From the NCBI RefSeq assembly GCF_008124765.1, contig NZ_VNHS01000004.1:310001-374000 (forward strand): a stretch of 64,000 nt of DNA, read 5' to 3'. The notes below the pieces were generated by a model. The model had not been told where the DNA came from and made no database searches. It saw nothing but the letters and a program-made list of their open reading frames with translations. Source of the stretch: Paenibacillus methanolicus. Its GTDB lineage: Bacteria; Bacillota; Bacilli; Paenibacillales; Paenibacillaceae. This document shows positions 43,466-52,286 of the stretch, piece by piece. How positions within the stretch are numbered: position 1 is the first letter of the stretch; the number at the start of each line of letters is the position of its first letter. Both the position numbers and the translations under genes were made by a program.

Positions 43466-44380
43466 ATGAACGAATGGATATTGCAAACGAACGGGCTGAC
43501 CAAGAAGCTGGGCGGCAAAGCCGTCGTGAACGACGTCAGCCTACGCATCCGGCAGGGCGATATTTACGGCTTCCTGGGGCCGAACGGCGCGGGCAAGACG
43601 ACGACGATCCGCATGCTGCTCGGCTTGGCCAAGCCGACGCAAGGAAGCGTGCATATATTCGGCAAGGAACTGAAGCGGGAACGGATGGCCATCCTGCGCA
43701 AGGTCGGCTCGCTGGTGGAATACCCTTCTTATTACGGACATATGACCGCTTACGATAACTTGGAGGCGCTCCGCCGCATCCTGGACGTGCCGCGGCAGCG
43801 GATCGACGAGGTGCTCGCGATCGTCCGGCTGACGAAGGAAGCGCGGCGGGCGGTGAAAGGCTACTCGCTCGGCATGAAGCAGCGGCTGGGGATCGCGTCC
43901 GCGCTGCTCGGACAGCCGGATCTGCTCATTCTGGACGAGCCGACGAACGGCCTGGACCCGGCGGGCATTCTCGAGATACGCGAGCTGATCAAAAGCATGC
44001 CGCAGGCGCACGGCGTCACCATTCTCGTCTCCAGCCACCTGCTGTCCGAGATCGACCAGATGGCGAGCCGCGTCGGCATTATCGCGAAGGGGCGGATGAT
44101 CTTTCAGGACGAGATCGGCGCGCTTCGCCAGCGGTCGCAGGCTCGCATTCGCTTCAGCGTCAGCGAGCCGGAGGCCGCTTGGAAGCTGCTGCTGGCCAGC
44201 GGTTATCACGCCGACTGGGACCGCAGCCGGCTGAGCGCCGAAGGCGGCGACGACCGCGCGGTGGCGGCGATGGTGGCGAAGCTCGTGGAGCATGACTTCG
44301 CGGTGTACCGGGTGGAAGAGGAGAACGCGTCGCTCGAGCGCATCTTCCTGGAGATGACCGGCGGGGAGGGGAGCCTCTGA
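43466..44380 (+). CDS. ABC transporter ATPase, lantibiotic-immunity/bacitracin type
   Basis: 304 residues. Walker A GPNGAGKTT, signature region YSLGMKQRLGIA, Walker B LLILDEPTNGLDP and H-loop SSHLLSEI are present, with the C-terminal accessory part typical of BcrA/LanF ATPases. ATG 43466 follows GAGGTGAAG; the upstream ATG 43442 overlaps the -10 box. Its stop overlaps the next ATG. It should drive export or membrane clearance of an antimicrobial peptide with the two following permeases. Confidence 0.92.
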   Translation: MNEWILQTNGLTKKLGGKAVVNDVSLRIRQGDIYGFLGPNGAGKTTTIRMLLGLAKPTQGSVHIFGKELKRERMAILRKVGSLVEYPSYYGHMTAYDNLEALRRILDVPRQRIDEVLAIVRLTKEARRAVKGYSLGMKQRLGIASALLGQPDLLILDEPTNGLDPAGILEIRELIKSMPQAHGVTILVSSHLLSEIDQMASRVGIIAKGRMIFQDEIGALRQRSQARIRFSVSEPEAAWKLLLASGYHADWDRSRLSAEGGDDRAVAAMVAKLVEHDFAVYRVEEENASLERIFLEMTGGEGSL

Positions 44381-45096
44381 TGCTCGCGCGCATCCTCTCC
44401 GCGGAGTTCCTGAAGATTCGCGGCAAAATGCTCTGGTTCCTCGCGGTGCTCGGCCCGCTCGGCGTGGCGGGGCTGCAGGGGCTGAACTACGGCCTTCGCT
44501 ACGACTATCTCATGAATCTGTACCAAGACGATCCGTGGGGCGGGCTGATTCGCGACGTGAGCGCCCTCACGCTGCCGACGCTGTTCATCGGGCTGGCGAT
44601 TCTGGCCTCGATGGCGGCGGGCATCGAGCATCAGACGAACGCATGGAAGCAGACGCTCGCGCTGCCGGTGCCGAAGACCGCCGTGTTCGCGGCGAAGGCG
44701 CTGTTGAACGTCCTGCTGTTGTTCGTCTCGAGCACGCTGCTCGCCGTTATGACCATCGCGCTCGGGGCGACGCTCGGGTTCGATCTGGGCGATATTCCGT
44801 ACGGGGACCTGCTGCAAACGTTGTATTACCCGTTCTTCGCCGCCCTGCCCTTCATGGTGCTGCAGGTGTGGCTTAGCGTGACGCTGGCGAACCAGGCGGT
44901 GCCGCTGACGGTCGGCATCATCGGGATGATCGTGGCGATGTTCGGCTCGCGCTTCGACGATTGGGTGCCCTACAAATGGCCGCACCTGCTCAACGGTGCC
45001 GGCGAGCCGCTCTACTCCGTCCTAGCCGGCGCGGCGCTCGGCGTCGTGCTATTGCTCGCCGGGATGGCGCAATTCGCCCGAAAGGACGTGAGTTAG
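44380..45096 (+). CDS. ABC permease, LanE/LanG-like subunit 1
   Basis: 238 residues with six predicted membrane helices, a start typical of the family (LSAEFLKIRGKMLWFLAVLGPL) and EHQTNAWKQTLALPVPK. This matches the MutE/EpiE/NisE-type lantibiotic-immunity permease group. Its ATG overlaps the ATPase stop by one base (TGATG). It pairs with the next, homologous permease. Confidence 0.85.
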   Translation: MLARILSAEFLKIRGKMLWFLAVLGPLGVAGLQGLNYGLRYDYLMNLYQDDPWGGLIRDVSALTLPTLFIGLAILASMAAGIEHQTNAWKQTLALPVPKTAVFAAKALLNVLLLFVSSTLLAVMTIALGATLGFDLGDIPYGDLLQTLYYPFFAALPFMVLQVWLSVTLANQAVPLTVGIIGMIVAMFGSRFDDWVPYKWPHLLNGAGEPLYSVLAGAALGVVLLLAGMAQFARKDVS

Positions 45097-45097
45097 C

Positions 45098-45829
45098 ATG
45101 CTGCGATTGGTACGATCGGAATGGATGAAGCTCAGACGGACGGTCATCTGGATCGTGGCGGCGGCGAGTCCGCTGCTCGCCGGCGTCGTCGGCTATGCCG
45201 GCACGAGAGGGACGGATGGCGAAGGGGCGGAGTGGATGTCGGCGCTTGCCTTGATGGCCGCGCTGCACGCGATGCTGTTCCTGCCGCTGCTCACCGGCGT
45301 GTTCGCGGCGCTGCTGTGCCGCTTCGAGCACGCGGGCGGGGGCTGGAAACAGCTGTTGGCGCTGCCGGTGTCGCGCACGCAGCTGTTCGCGGTCAAGTAT
45401 ATGTACGTCATGTTCTTGTTGCTGCTGACGCAGCTGCTCTTCCTGGCGGCGCTGCTCGGCGTCGGCGCCGCGCTCGGCTTCCAGGGGCCGGTGCCGTGGC
45501 TCGCGATTCTTCGCTCGGTCGGCGGCGGCTGGGTGGCGTGCCTGCCGCTCGCCGCGCTGCAGCTCGGCGTCTCGACGGCGCTGCCGAGTTTCGCCGCGCC
45601 GCTGGCGGTCAACGTCGTGCTGACGATGCCGAATTTGCTCGTCATGAATTCCTCGACGTACGGACCTTACTATCCGTGGGCGCAGCCGCTGCTGGCGATG
45701 ATCCCGATGGAGGGTCACGGCATGGCGGCGATCAATTTGTCGGCGACGACGCTGTTCGGCGTGATCTTGGGCAGCTTCGTCGTGTTCCTGACGGCAGGCT
45801 GGGCGTATTTCATGCGCAAGCCGGTTTGA
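45098..45829 (+). CDS. ABC permease, LanE/LanG-like subunit 2
   Basis: 243 residues, six membrane helices. RSEWMKLRRTVIWIVAAASPLLAG and FEHAGGGWKQLLALPVSRTQLFAVKY match the same family as the preceding permease. The two likely form a heterodimer with the ATPase, as in NisFEG. It starts 1 bp after the previous stop and is the last gene before a strong terminator. No lantibiotic biosynthesis genes are seen nearby. Confidence 0.85.
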   Translation: MLRLVRSEWMKLRRTVIWIVAAASPLLAGVVGYAGTRGTDGEGAEWMSALALMAALHAMLFLPLLTGVFAALLCRFEHAGGGWKQLLALPVSRTQLFAVKYMYVMFLLLLTQLLFLAALLGVGAALGFQGPVPWLAILRSVGGGWVACLPLAALQLGVSTALPSFAAPLAVNVVLTMPNLLVMNSSTYGPYYPWAQPLLAMIPMEGHGMAAINLSATTLFGVILGSFVVFLTAGWAYFMRKPV

Positions 45830-45910
45830 GGCCGGGAACGAAGCGTCCGAAGGACTGCCTAAGGGAGTGCCGGAATACGGCCTAGGCATGCCTTTCTAAC
45901 AAGCTCGGTC

Positions 45911-45949
45911 AAGCACGATTGCGGCCTCGTGCCGCAATCGTGCTTTTTT
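45911..45949 (+). terminator. terminator of the two-component/ABC cluster
   Basis: A 13-bp perfect stem, GCACGATTGCGGC / GCCGCAATCGTGC, with TTTTTT. Confidence 0.95.
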
Positions 45950-46058
45950 GCGTCCGGGCTACTGGCAAACTTCGATCTTCCGTTTCGTCAAGTCTTGCCC
46001 TTCGCGCCCGGCTTTGGTAAGGTCAGGGCAGATAAGTAACGCGAAGGAGGAAGCGGGC

Positions 46059-47036
46059 ATGAAGCTGGACCGTCTGCTGGCCATCACGATGCTGCTGCTG
46101 AACCGCCGCAGAGTGAGCGCCAAGGAGCTGTCGGATCGGTTCGAGGTGTCGCTGCGCACGGTCTACCGGGACTTGGAGACGATCAATCAGGCCGGGATCC
46201 CGGTCGTCTCGTATGCGGGGGCGTCGGGCGGCTACGAAATCATGGACCAGTACCGGCTCGATCGCCAGTTCCTGTCGATGGAGGAGCTGCAGTCGATCAT
46301 CATCGCGCTTCGGGGCATCCGCTCCTCGATGGCGGAGCAGGATATCCCGGCGCTGCTGGACAAGGTCGGAGCGCTCGTGGCCAAGTCGGAGCGCGGGTCC
46401 GCCGGTCTGATGAGCGAGCAGGTCGTCATCGATATGAACCCGTGGCAGGGCGGCGCCGCGGTGAAGGAGCTGCTCGCGCGGCTGAAAGACGCGATTCGGG
46501 AGACGCGGGTCATCCGATTCGTCTACACGAGCGGGCGCGGCGAAGAATCGGAGCGCGTCTGCGAACCGCTCGGCGTCGTGCTGAAAGGGTACTCGTGGTA
46601 TTTGTACGGCTACTGCCGGCTGCGGCAGGACTATCGCATCTTCCGGCTGAGCCGGATCGAACGGCTGGCGGCGCTCGAGCAGCGCTTCGAACGCCGCGAC
46701 TCGGTCCCGGCGGAGATTACGTACGACCGGATCGGAACGGGCGGCGAGGCCGAGGCGCATGTCAACCTGCTGCTTCGCTACCAGCCGAGAGCCAAGGCGA
46801 CAGTGATGGATTATTACGAGCCTGGCCAAATCACGGTCGAGCCCGAAGGCACGCTGCTCGTCGCCGCGACGCAGCCGGAAGAGCCTTGGCTGTACGGCAT
46901 GCTGCTGGCGTGCGGGACGGACGTGCAGGTGCTGGAGCCGGAACATGTGGCTCGCGAACTCGCGGCCCGGGCTCGGGCGATCGTGTCGCTGTACGAGCGG
47001 GAGTCCAAGCTGGCGGTGCCGCAGGCGGACGCGTGA
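46059..47036 (+). CDS. WYL-domain transcriptional regulator (YafY/DeoR-type HTH)
   Basis: 325 residues. An N-terminal winged helix (KLDRLLAITMLLLNRRRVSAKELSDRF, then VYRDLETINQAGIPV) precedes the WYL domain (VVLKGYSWYLYGYCRLRQDYRIFRLSRI) and a C-terminal WCX-like extension. Such regulators sense nucleotides, DNA or small ligands. ATG 46059 follows GAAGGAGGAAG. A TTGCCC-N17-TAAGGT promoter is possible at 45995-46023. It lies 192 bp before the DinB gene, which might be a target. Confidence 0.88.
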   Translation: MKLDRLLAITMLLLNRRRVSAKELSDRFEVSLRTVYRDLETINQAGIPVVSYAGASGGYEIMDQYRLDRQFLSMEELQSIIIALRGIRSSMAEQDIPALLDKVGALVAKSERGSAGLMSEQVVIDMNPWQGGAAVKELLARLKDAIRETRVIRFVYTSGRGEESERVCEPLGVVLKGYSWYLYGYCRLRQDYRIFRLSRIERLAALEQRFERRDSVPAEITYDRIGTGGEAEAHVNLLLRYQPRAKATVMDYYEPGQITVEPEGTLLVAATQPEEPWLYGMLLACGTDVQVLEPEHVARELAARARAIVSLYERESKLAVPQADA

Positions 47037-47228
47037 GACCGGCGGCGGGAACCGATCGGAGCGAACAGGGATGCAGCCGAGGGGCCTGGCTGGCGCGCGG
47101 AATATCAAAATTCGCGTGGACGAGTTCGAAACGCTGCCATACTGTTGTCAGTTGAAGTTGGGTATGCTGTTGACGTGCAGGCGGGATGGCCGTCGCAACT
47201 ACGGACAATAGCAAGGAGGAATTTCCTT

Positions 47229-47729
47229 ATGTTTACATCGATCACAGCCTTCGAGGCCGGCTGGATTCACGAATCGAAAGCGACGCAGCGGGTCATGGAC
47301 GCGCTGACCGACGCGTCGCTGAGCCAGGCGGTCGCGCCGCAGCACCGTACGCTCGGCCAATTGGCCTGGCATATCGCGTCGACGCCTCACGAGATGCTCA
47401 CCCGCACGGGACTGGAATTCCCGGCGTCCTGTCACGAGGAGAAGGCGCCGGCATCGGCGAAGGCGATCGCCGATGCCTATCGCGAGACGAGCGCGGCGCT
47501 GCTGGCCGCGATCAAAGAACAATGGAACGACGCGAAGCTGCAGGAGACGGTCGACATGTACGGCGATCAGTGGCAGAACGGCTTGACGCTCCACATCGTC
47601 ATCATGCACGAGGTGCACCACCGCGGCCAAATGACGGTGCTGATGCGGCAGGCGGGCCTGCGCGTGCCCGATCTGTACGGCCCGACGCGCGAGGACTGGA
47701 TCGAGTGGGGCCAGGAGCCGCAGTTGTAG
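47229..47729 (+). CDS. DinB-family four-helix protein
   Basis: 166 residues. The predicted metal ligands of the DinB/YfiT fold are His in LAWHIASTPHEM and the pair in MHEVHHRGQMTVLMRQAG. Many members are bacillithiol-dependent transferases or metal hydrolases (family knowledge); this one's reaction is unknown. ATG 47229 follows AAGGAGG. A terminator follows. Confidence 0.88.
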   Translation: MFTSITAFEAGWIHESKATQRVMDALTDASLSQAVAPQHRTLGQLAWHIASTPHEMLTRTGLEFPASCHEEKAPASAKAIADAYRETSAALLAAIKEQWNDAKLQETVDMYGDQWQNGLTLHIVIMHEVHHRGQMTVLMRQAGLRVPDLYGPTREDWIEWGQEPQL

Positions 47730-47761
47730 CCGCGAGGCGACGATGGCGCAGAATCGAGGAG

Positions 47762-47785
47762 GCCGGGCGGCGAGCCCGGCTTTTT
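47762..47785 (+). terminator. terminator of the DinB gene
   Basis: GCCGGGC-GGCGA-GCCCGGC followed by TTTTT. Confidence 0.9.
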
Positions 47786-48078
47786 GGCGTTCTTGACGGA
47801 ACATCCTGGGCGGCGCGGCGTGTTCGGATAGCGAATATTAGTGCCGGCACGTTCGAGACGCTCGCCATATCGGGATTCTCGGCATCGTATTAGGCTCCGG
47901 GCGACTAGCCATTCGCAGCCACCCTCGACGTACGAAGACCGCGTCGCTCCCTCTTCCGTCGCTCCTAGGACCGGACAATTTTTATGCGATCACCTCGGTT
48001 TGGCGATCCGATTCGCTTCTGTCCGCGTCTATTTATATATAATAGAGGTAATGGCGGTTAGAGGAGGCGGAGGCTAAA
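47786..48078 (+). promoter_or_regulatory. non-coding gap with promoter of the oxidoreductase gene
   Basis: No gene is seen. A TATAAT box at 48038-48043 with only a weak -35 lies 36 bp before the oxidoreductase start. Confidence 0.45.
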
Positions 48079-49320
48079 GTGGGGAATTGGCTCGCGGAGA
48101 TTCGGAAAGGGTACGGGCGCAAGCTTGCGCGGCTGCATGCCTGGAACGGCTGGCTCGTCGTGCTGCTTGCGCTGAGCGGATTGGTGCTGTTCGGCGGCTT
48201 CTGGCGCGGCGTGCTGGGCGAAGGGCGCGTGTGGGTGCGATGGCTCCACATCGGGGCGGGCATCGCGTCGCTCGCGCCGGTGCTTTACTACCTGCTGCTG
48301 GCGGGCAAGCACTGGAAACAGCTGCGAGGCAAATTCGCCCAGAAGGCGAACGTCGTCATCGTGCTGGCGCTGCTGCTCGGATGGCTGATTTCGGGTTTAG
48401 CGCTATGGCAATTCCGCCTCGTCGGTCCGTTCTGGTCGAACGCGGCGCTCGCGACGCACGATTTGCTAACGTGGGTCGGATTGCCGTACATCATCTATCA
48501 TTCGATCACGCGCACGAAGTGGTTGAAGGAACCGCATCGTCGTACGGTCCGAATAGACGGCGGCGGTCCGGCGAACGCGGGATTGCATCCCGCCGCGGGG
48601 CCGCAGTCGATCATGACGCGGCGGGCGTTCATTCGGACGGCGATCGGCGCCGGTCTCGCGGTGACGCTCGGTCCTTCGTTCCTCCGCTGGGCGGGCGGCA
48701 TCCTCGGCTCGGGCGCCGCCAATACGGAGGAGCTGATCCGCAAGGACGCGAACCGGCTGACGCCGGCGCCGCAGCCGCTCCCCGATTCGATCACGCCGAT
48801 CGGAGGCGGAAGCAAGGGCAGCTTCCGGGTCTACACGGTGACGCCGATCCCTTCCTTCGATAACGCGACCTGGCGGCTTGCGATCGACGGGTTGGTCGAG
48901 AAGCCGCTCGCCTGGAATTGGGAGCAGTTCGTTGCGCTGAAGCGGACGGTGCAGGTGAGCGATTTTCACTGCGTGACGGGGTGGTCGGTCTATGCCAATA
49001 CGTGGGAGGGCATACCGCTGAAGGAATTGCTCCGCATGGCTGGCGTCCGAGCCTCCGCCCGCACAGTCAAGCTGTACTCCGGCGACGGCGTGTATACGGA
49101 TTCGCTCACGCTCGAGCAGGCCGCGATGGACGACGTCATGGTGGCGGTGCTGCACGACGGCAAGCCGATTTCGAGCGATCTCGGCGGACCGGTGCGGCTG
49201 ATCGTGCCGAAAATGTACGCGTACAAATCGGTCAAGTGGCTGAACCGCATCGAGCTGATCGACACGGACCATACCGGCTACTGGGAAGAGCGGGGCTACG
49301 CGAAGGATGCCTGGGTGTAA
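48079..49320 (+). CDS. cytochrome-b-like membrane domain fused to a molybdopterin oxidoreductase
   Basis: 413 residues. The N-terminal ~155 form four membrane helices with His residues suited to haem (RLHAWNGW, RWLHIGAG, ATHDLLTW, IYHSI). An internal twin-arginine-like segment (MTRRAFIRTAIGAGLAVTLG, about 178-197) follows. Then comes an oxidoreductase molybdopterin-binding domain with the metal Cys in SDFHCVTGWSV. The whole resembles YedZ/MsrQ joined to YedY/MsrP. It could reduce oxidised methionine or a similar substrate outside the membrane. The start is GTG 48079 after GAGGAGG. Confidence 0.85.
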   Translation: MGNWLAEIRKGYGRKLARLHAWNGWLVVLLALSGLVLFGGFWRGVLGEGRVWVRWLHIGAGIASLAPVLYYLLLAGKHWKQLRGKFAQKANVVIVLALLLGWLISGLALWQFRLVGPFWSNAALATHDLLTWVGLPYIIYHSITRTKWLKEPHRRTVRIDGGGPANAGLHPAAGPQSIMTRRAFIRTAIGAGLAVTLGPSFLRWAGGILGSGAANTEELIRKDANRLTPAPQPLPDSITPIGGGSKGSFRVYTVTPIPSFDNATWRLAIDGLVEKPLAWNWEQFVALKRTVQVSDFHCVTGWSVYANTWEGIPLKELLRMAGVRASARTVKLYSGDGVYTDSLTLEQAAMDDVMVAVLHDGKPISSDLGGPVRLIVPKMYAYKSVKWLNRIELIDTDHTGYWEERGYAKDAWV

Positions 49321-49349
49321 GGGCTCGGAGTTGCGGGAAACATAATGCG

Positions 49350-49392
49350 AAAAACCTCCACGCCTCGTACGCATACGGGAGTGGAGGTTTTT
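49350..49392. terminator. bidirectional terminator
   Basis: AAAAACCTCCAC / GTGGAGGTTTTT between the convergent oxidoreductase gene and the small gene. Confidence 0.92.
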
Positions 49393-49425
49393 GGCCTGAA
49401 TGGCGGCTGCCTGAAGCGGCGGTCG

Positions 49426-49572
49426 TTATTTATCGGTTTTGTTCTTCGTCGTCTGGAAGTTCGTCACGGACTTGGCATCTTCGATCGTGTCGTTCACGAA
49501 CGCCATGTCCTGGTTCTTGGCGGTCATGTTCGTCGTGCCTTTGTAGTTGCCCGCATGCGTCTTATTCTCCAT
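49426..49572 (-). CDS. small protein of unknown function
   Basis: 48 residues, polar, rich in Asn, Thr and Lys, no Cys and no membrane segment (MENKTHAGNYKGTTNMTAK at the N-terminus). ATG 49572 follows GGGAGGTGAG at ideal spacing. It has its own bidirectional terminator and is divergent from ychF. The composition recalls small acid-soluble or spore-associated proteins, but I do not recognise a family. Confidence 0.65.
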   Translation of the reverse strand: MENKTHAGNYKGTTNMTAKNQDMAFVNDTIEDAKSVTNFQTTKNKTDK

Positions 49573-49660
49573 GCTCTCACCTCCCGTAATCTTGGCCGCG
49601 TTAGTATGCCCGGCGCGTCTTCCCGACATACGGACGGCGCTTGCCCGGAGCCCGCTTGCC

Positions 49661-49689
49661 TTTCCATCGCTGTCCGCTTCGGGTATAAT
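49661..49689 (+). promoter_or_regulatory. promoter of ychF
   Basis: TTTCCA (49661-49666), 17-bp spacer, TATAAT (49684-49689). Confidence 0.65.
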
Positions 49690-49729
49690 GTCCAAAGAAC
49701 TGTATTTCGTGAGCTGAGGTGTCTATATA

Positions 49730-50830
49730 ATGGGTTTGAAAGCAGGTATCGTCGGATTGCCGAACGTCGGCAAATCCACGTTGTTTAACGCAATTACGCA
49801 GGCGGGCGCGGAGTCCGCGAACTATCCGTTCTGCACGATCGATCCGAACGTCGGCGTCGTCGAGGTGCCGGATCCGCGGCTGGACAAACTGACCGAGATG
49901 GTCGTGCCGAACCGCACCGTGCCGACGGCGTTCGAATTTATCGATATCGCCGGCATCGTGAAAGGCGCGAGCAAAGGCGAAGGCTTGGGCAACAAATTCC
50001 TTGCTCACATCCGCGAAGTCGACGCGATCGTGCAAGTCGTACGCTGCTTCCAAGACGAGAACATTACCCACGTGTCGGGCAAAGTCGACCCGATCTCGGA
50101 TATCGAGACGATTAACCTCGAGCTGATTCTCGCCGACGTGGAGTCGGTGGAGAAGCGTATCGAGCGCAGCCGCAAGAACTTGAAGGGCGGCGACAAGAAA
50201 TACGCGCAAGAGGTCGAAGTGCTCGAGCGGATTAAAGAAGCGCTGTACAACGACCAGCCGGCGCGCAGCGTAGAGCTGACCGACGACGAGAAGCAGCTCG
50301 TGCGCGAGCTGCACCTCCTGACGATGAAGCCGATCCTGTACGCGGCGAACGTGAGCGAGAGCGAGGCGGCGAATGCCGACGACAACCCGTACGTGAAGCT
50401 CGTACGCGAATACGCGGCAACCGAAGGCGCGGAAGTCGTGCCGATCAGCGCCAAAGTCGAGTCGGAGATCGCGGAGCTCGAAGGCGAAGACAAAGCGATG
50501 TTCCTCGAGGAGCTCGGCCTGGAAGAGTCCGGTCTGAACCGCCTCATCCGCGCGGCTTACAAGCTGCTCGGCCTGTACACGTACTTCACGGCCGGCGTGC
50601 AGGAAGTGCGCGCATGGACGATCCGTCAAGGCATGAAGGCGCCGCAGGCGGCGGGCGTTATCCACACCGATTTCGAGCGCGGCTTCATCCGTGCCGAAGT
50701 CGTGGCGTACGATGATCTCGTGGCGGCCGGTTCCATGAACGCGGCGAAGGAGAAAGGCCAGCTGCGCCTCGAAGGCAAGGAGTATGTCGTGCAGGACGGC
50801 GACGTCATGCACTTCCGTTTCAACGTGTAG
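49730..50830 (+). CDS. ychF: redox-regulated P-loop ATPase YchF (OLA1/EngD family)
   Basis: 366 residues, the usual length. It has the G1 motif [40 protein letters not shown] in pieces as the G3 region, and a C-terminal TGS domain ([24 protein letters not shown]). The G4 position (YAANVSE instead of NKxD) explains the ATP preference known in the family. It is ribosome-associated and conserved. ATG 49730 lies after GAGGTG. Confidence 0.96.
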   Translation: MGLKAGIVGLPNVGKSTLFNAITQAGAESANYPFCTIDPNVGVVEVPDPRLDKLTEMVVPNRTVPTAFEFIDIAGIVKGASKGEGLGNKFLAHIREVDAIVQVVRCFQDENITHVSGKVDPISDIETINLELILADVESVEKRIERSRKNLKGGDKKYAQEVEVLERIKEALYNDQPARSVELTDDEKQLVRELHLLTMKPILYAANVSESEAANADDNPYVKLVREYAATEGAEVVPISAKVESEIAELEGEDKAMFLEELGLEESGLNRLIRAAYKLLGLYTYFTAGVQEVRAWTIRQGMKAPQAAGVIHTDFERGFIRAEVVAYDDLVAAGSMNAAKEKGQLRLEGKEYVVQDGDVMHFRFNV

Positions 50831-50849
50831 CGCGAACGCCTCGAAAGGA

Positions 50850-50873
50850 AGGACCCGGGAAGCCGGGTCCTTT
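50850..50873 (+). terminator. hairpin after ychF
   Basis: AGGACCCGG-GAAG-CCGGGTCCT followed by only TTT-C, so a weak terminator. Confidence 0.6.
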
Positions 50874-50993
50874 CGGCGTGTGTGCGGACGGGCGCGATCG
50901 CCCAGAATTCGCACATTTATGGCGCGGGCTGCGTTATGTTATACTATATAGATACGACACTAACGAAATTATACGATTCAGGGGTGAATGCAC

Positions 50994-52067
50994 GTGTTAG
51001 ACCGTTTGCAAGCAGTCGCCGACCGGTACGAGAAATTAAGCGAGCTGTTGTGCGATCCCAATATAGCGAGCGATCCGAAACGTCTGCGCGATTTCTCGAA
51101 GGAGCAGTCCGATCTGCAGGCTTCGTACGAGGCGTACACGGAATACAAGCAGGTTCTCGAGCAGTTGACCGACGCCAAAGCGATGCAGGGCGAGAAGCTG
51201 GACGACGAGATGCGCGAGATGGTGAAGATGGAGATCGACGAGCTGTCCGAGCGCAAAGACGAGCTCGAGGAGCATATCCGCGTGCTGATGCTGCCGAAGG
51301 ATCCGAACGACGACAAGAACGTCATCGTCGAGATCCGCGGAGCGGCGGGCGGCGACGAAGCGGCATTGTTCGCTTACGAGCTGTACCGGATGTATTCCAA
51401 ATATGCGGATACGCAAGGCTGGCGCGTCGAGCTGATGGAGTTCAGCGAGAGCGACCTGGGCGGCTTTAAGGAAGTTATCTTCATGGTGGCCGGCAAGGGC
51501 GCGTACAGCAAGCTCAAATTCGAAAGCGGCGCGCACCGCGTGCAGCGGATTCCGGTGACGGAATCGGGCGGCCGTATCCATACTTCGACTTCTACGGTTG
51601 CGGTTATGCCGGAAGTGGAGGAAGTGGAAATCGAAATCCTCGATAAGGACATTCGGATCGACACGTTCTGCTCGAGCGGCGCCGGCGGCCAGTCCGTCAA
51701 CACGACGAAGTCCGCGGTTCGCGTGCTTCACGTGCCGACGGGCATCATGGCGACGTGCCAGGACGGCAAATCGCAGAACGAGAATAAGGCGAAGGCGCTG
51801 CAAGTGCTGCGCGCGCGTATCTCTGATATCCGCCGCCAAGAGGAAGAGGCGAAATACGCGGGCGAGCGCAAGAGCAAAGTCGGCACGGGCGACCGCAGCG
51901 AGCGGATCCGCACGTACAACTTCCCGCAGAGCCGCGTTACCGATCACCGCATCGGGCTGACGCTCCACAAGCTCGACTCGGTCATGAACGGCGACTTGGA
52001 CGAAGTCATCAACGCGCTGACGCTGACTGCGCAGACGGAGTTGCTGGAGAAAGAAAACCTCGCGTAA
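50994..52067 (+). CDS. prfA: peptide chain release factor 1
   Basis: 357 residues. The peptidyl-hydrolysis motif GGQ is in [17 protein letters not shown] and the anticodon-like PxT region is in [10 protein letters not shown]. It terminates translation at UAA and UAG. GTG 50994 ([15 protein letters not shown]) is preferred: AGGGGTG sits 7 bp upstream and it matches the usual N-terminus. ATG 50988 would be too close to that site. The prfA-prmC order is the conserved one, though 219 bp separate the genes here. Confidence 0.96.
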   Translation: MLDRLQAVADRYEKLSELLCDPNIASDPKRLRDFSKEQSDLQASYEAYTEYKQVLEQLTDAKAMQGEKLDDEMREMVKMEIDELSERKDELEEHIRVLMLPKDPNDDKNVIVEIRGAAGGDEAALFAYELYRMYSKYADTQGWRVELMEFSESDLGGFKEVIFMVAGKGAYSKLKFESGAHRVQRIPVTESGGRIHTSTSTVAVMPEVEEVEIEILDKDIRIDTFCSSGAGGQSVNTTKSAVRVLHVPTGIMATCQDGKSQNENKAKALQVLRARISDIRRQEEEAKYAGERKSKVGTGDRSERIRTYNFPQSRVTDHRIGLTLHKLDSVMNGDLDEVINALTLTAQTELLEKENLA

Positions 52068-52079
52068 TCGTTCAACGGA

Positions 52080-52110
52080 AAGCTGCCGTCCCGCAAGGGC
52101 GGCAGCTTTT
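52080..52110 (+). terminator. terminator after prfA
   Basis: AAGCTGCCGTCCC-GCAA-GGGCGGCAGCTT followed by TT; it suggests prfA and prmC can be transcribed separately. Confidence 0.8.
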
Positions 52111-52286
52111 GTTATGCGTGGCGCGGACGGAGGGAAGGGCGAGGCCGGGCCAAGCGCCTTTGGAGTCCTCATCCCTTTATAGCGGCGGGCGCGTGCAGGA
52201 GCGATCGTCGGATCGCCGTCCTTTGCCCGATGGATCGCGGACAGGTGGTCAAAGATAGCCGAAAGGCGGAAGGATGTGAGGTGGAC

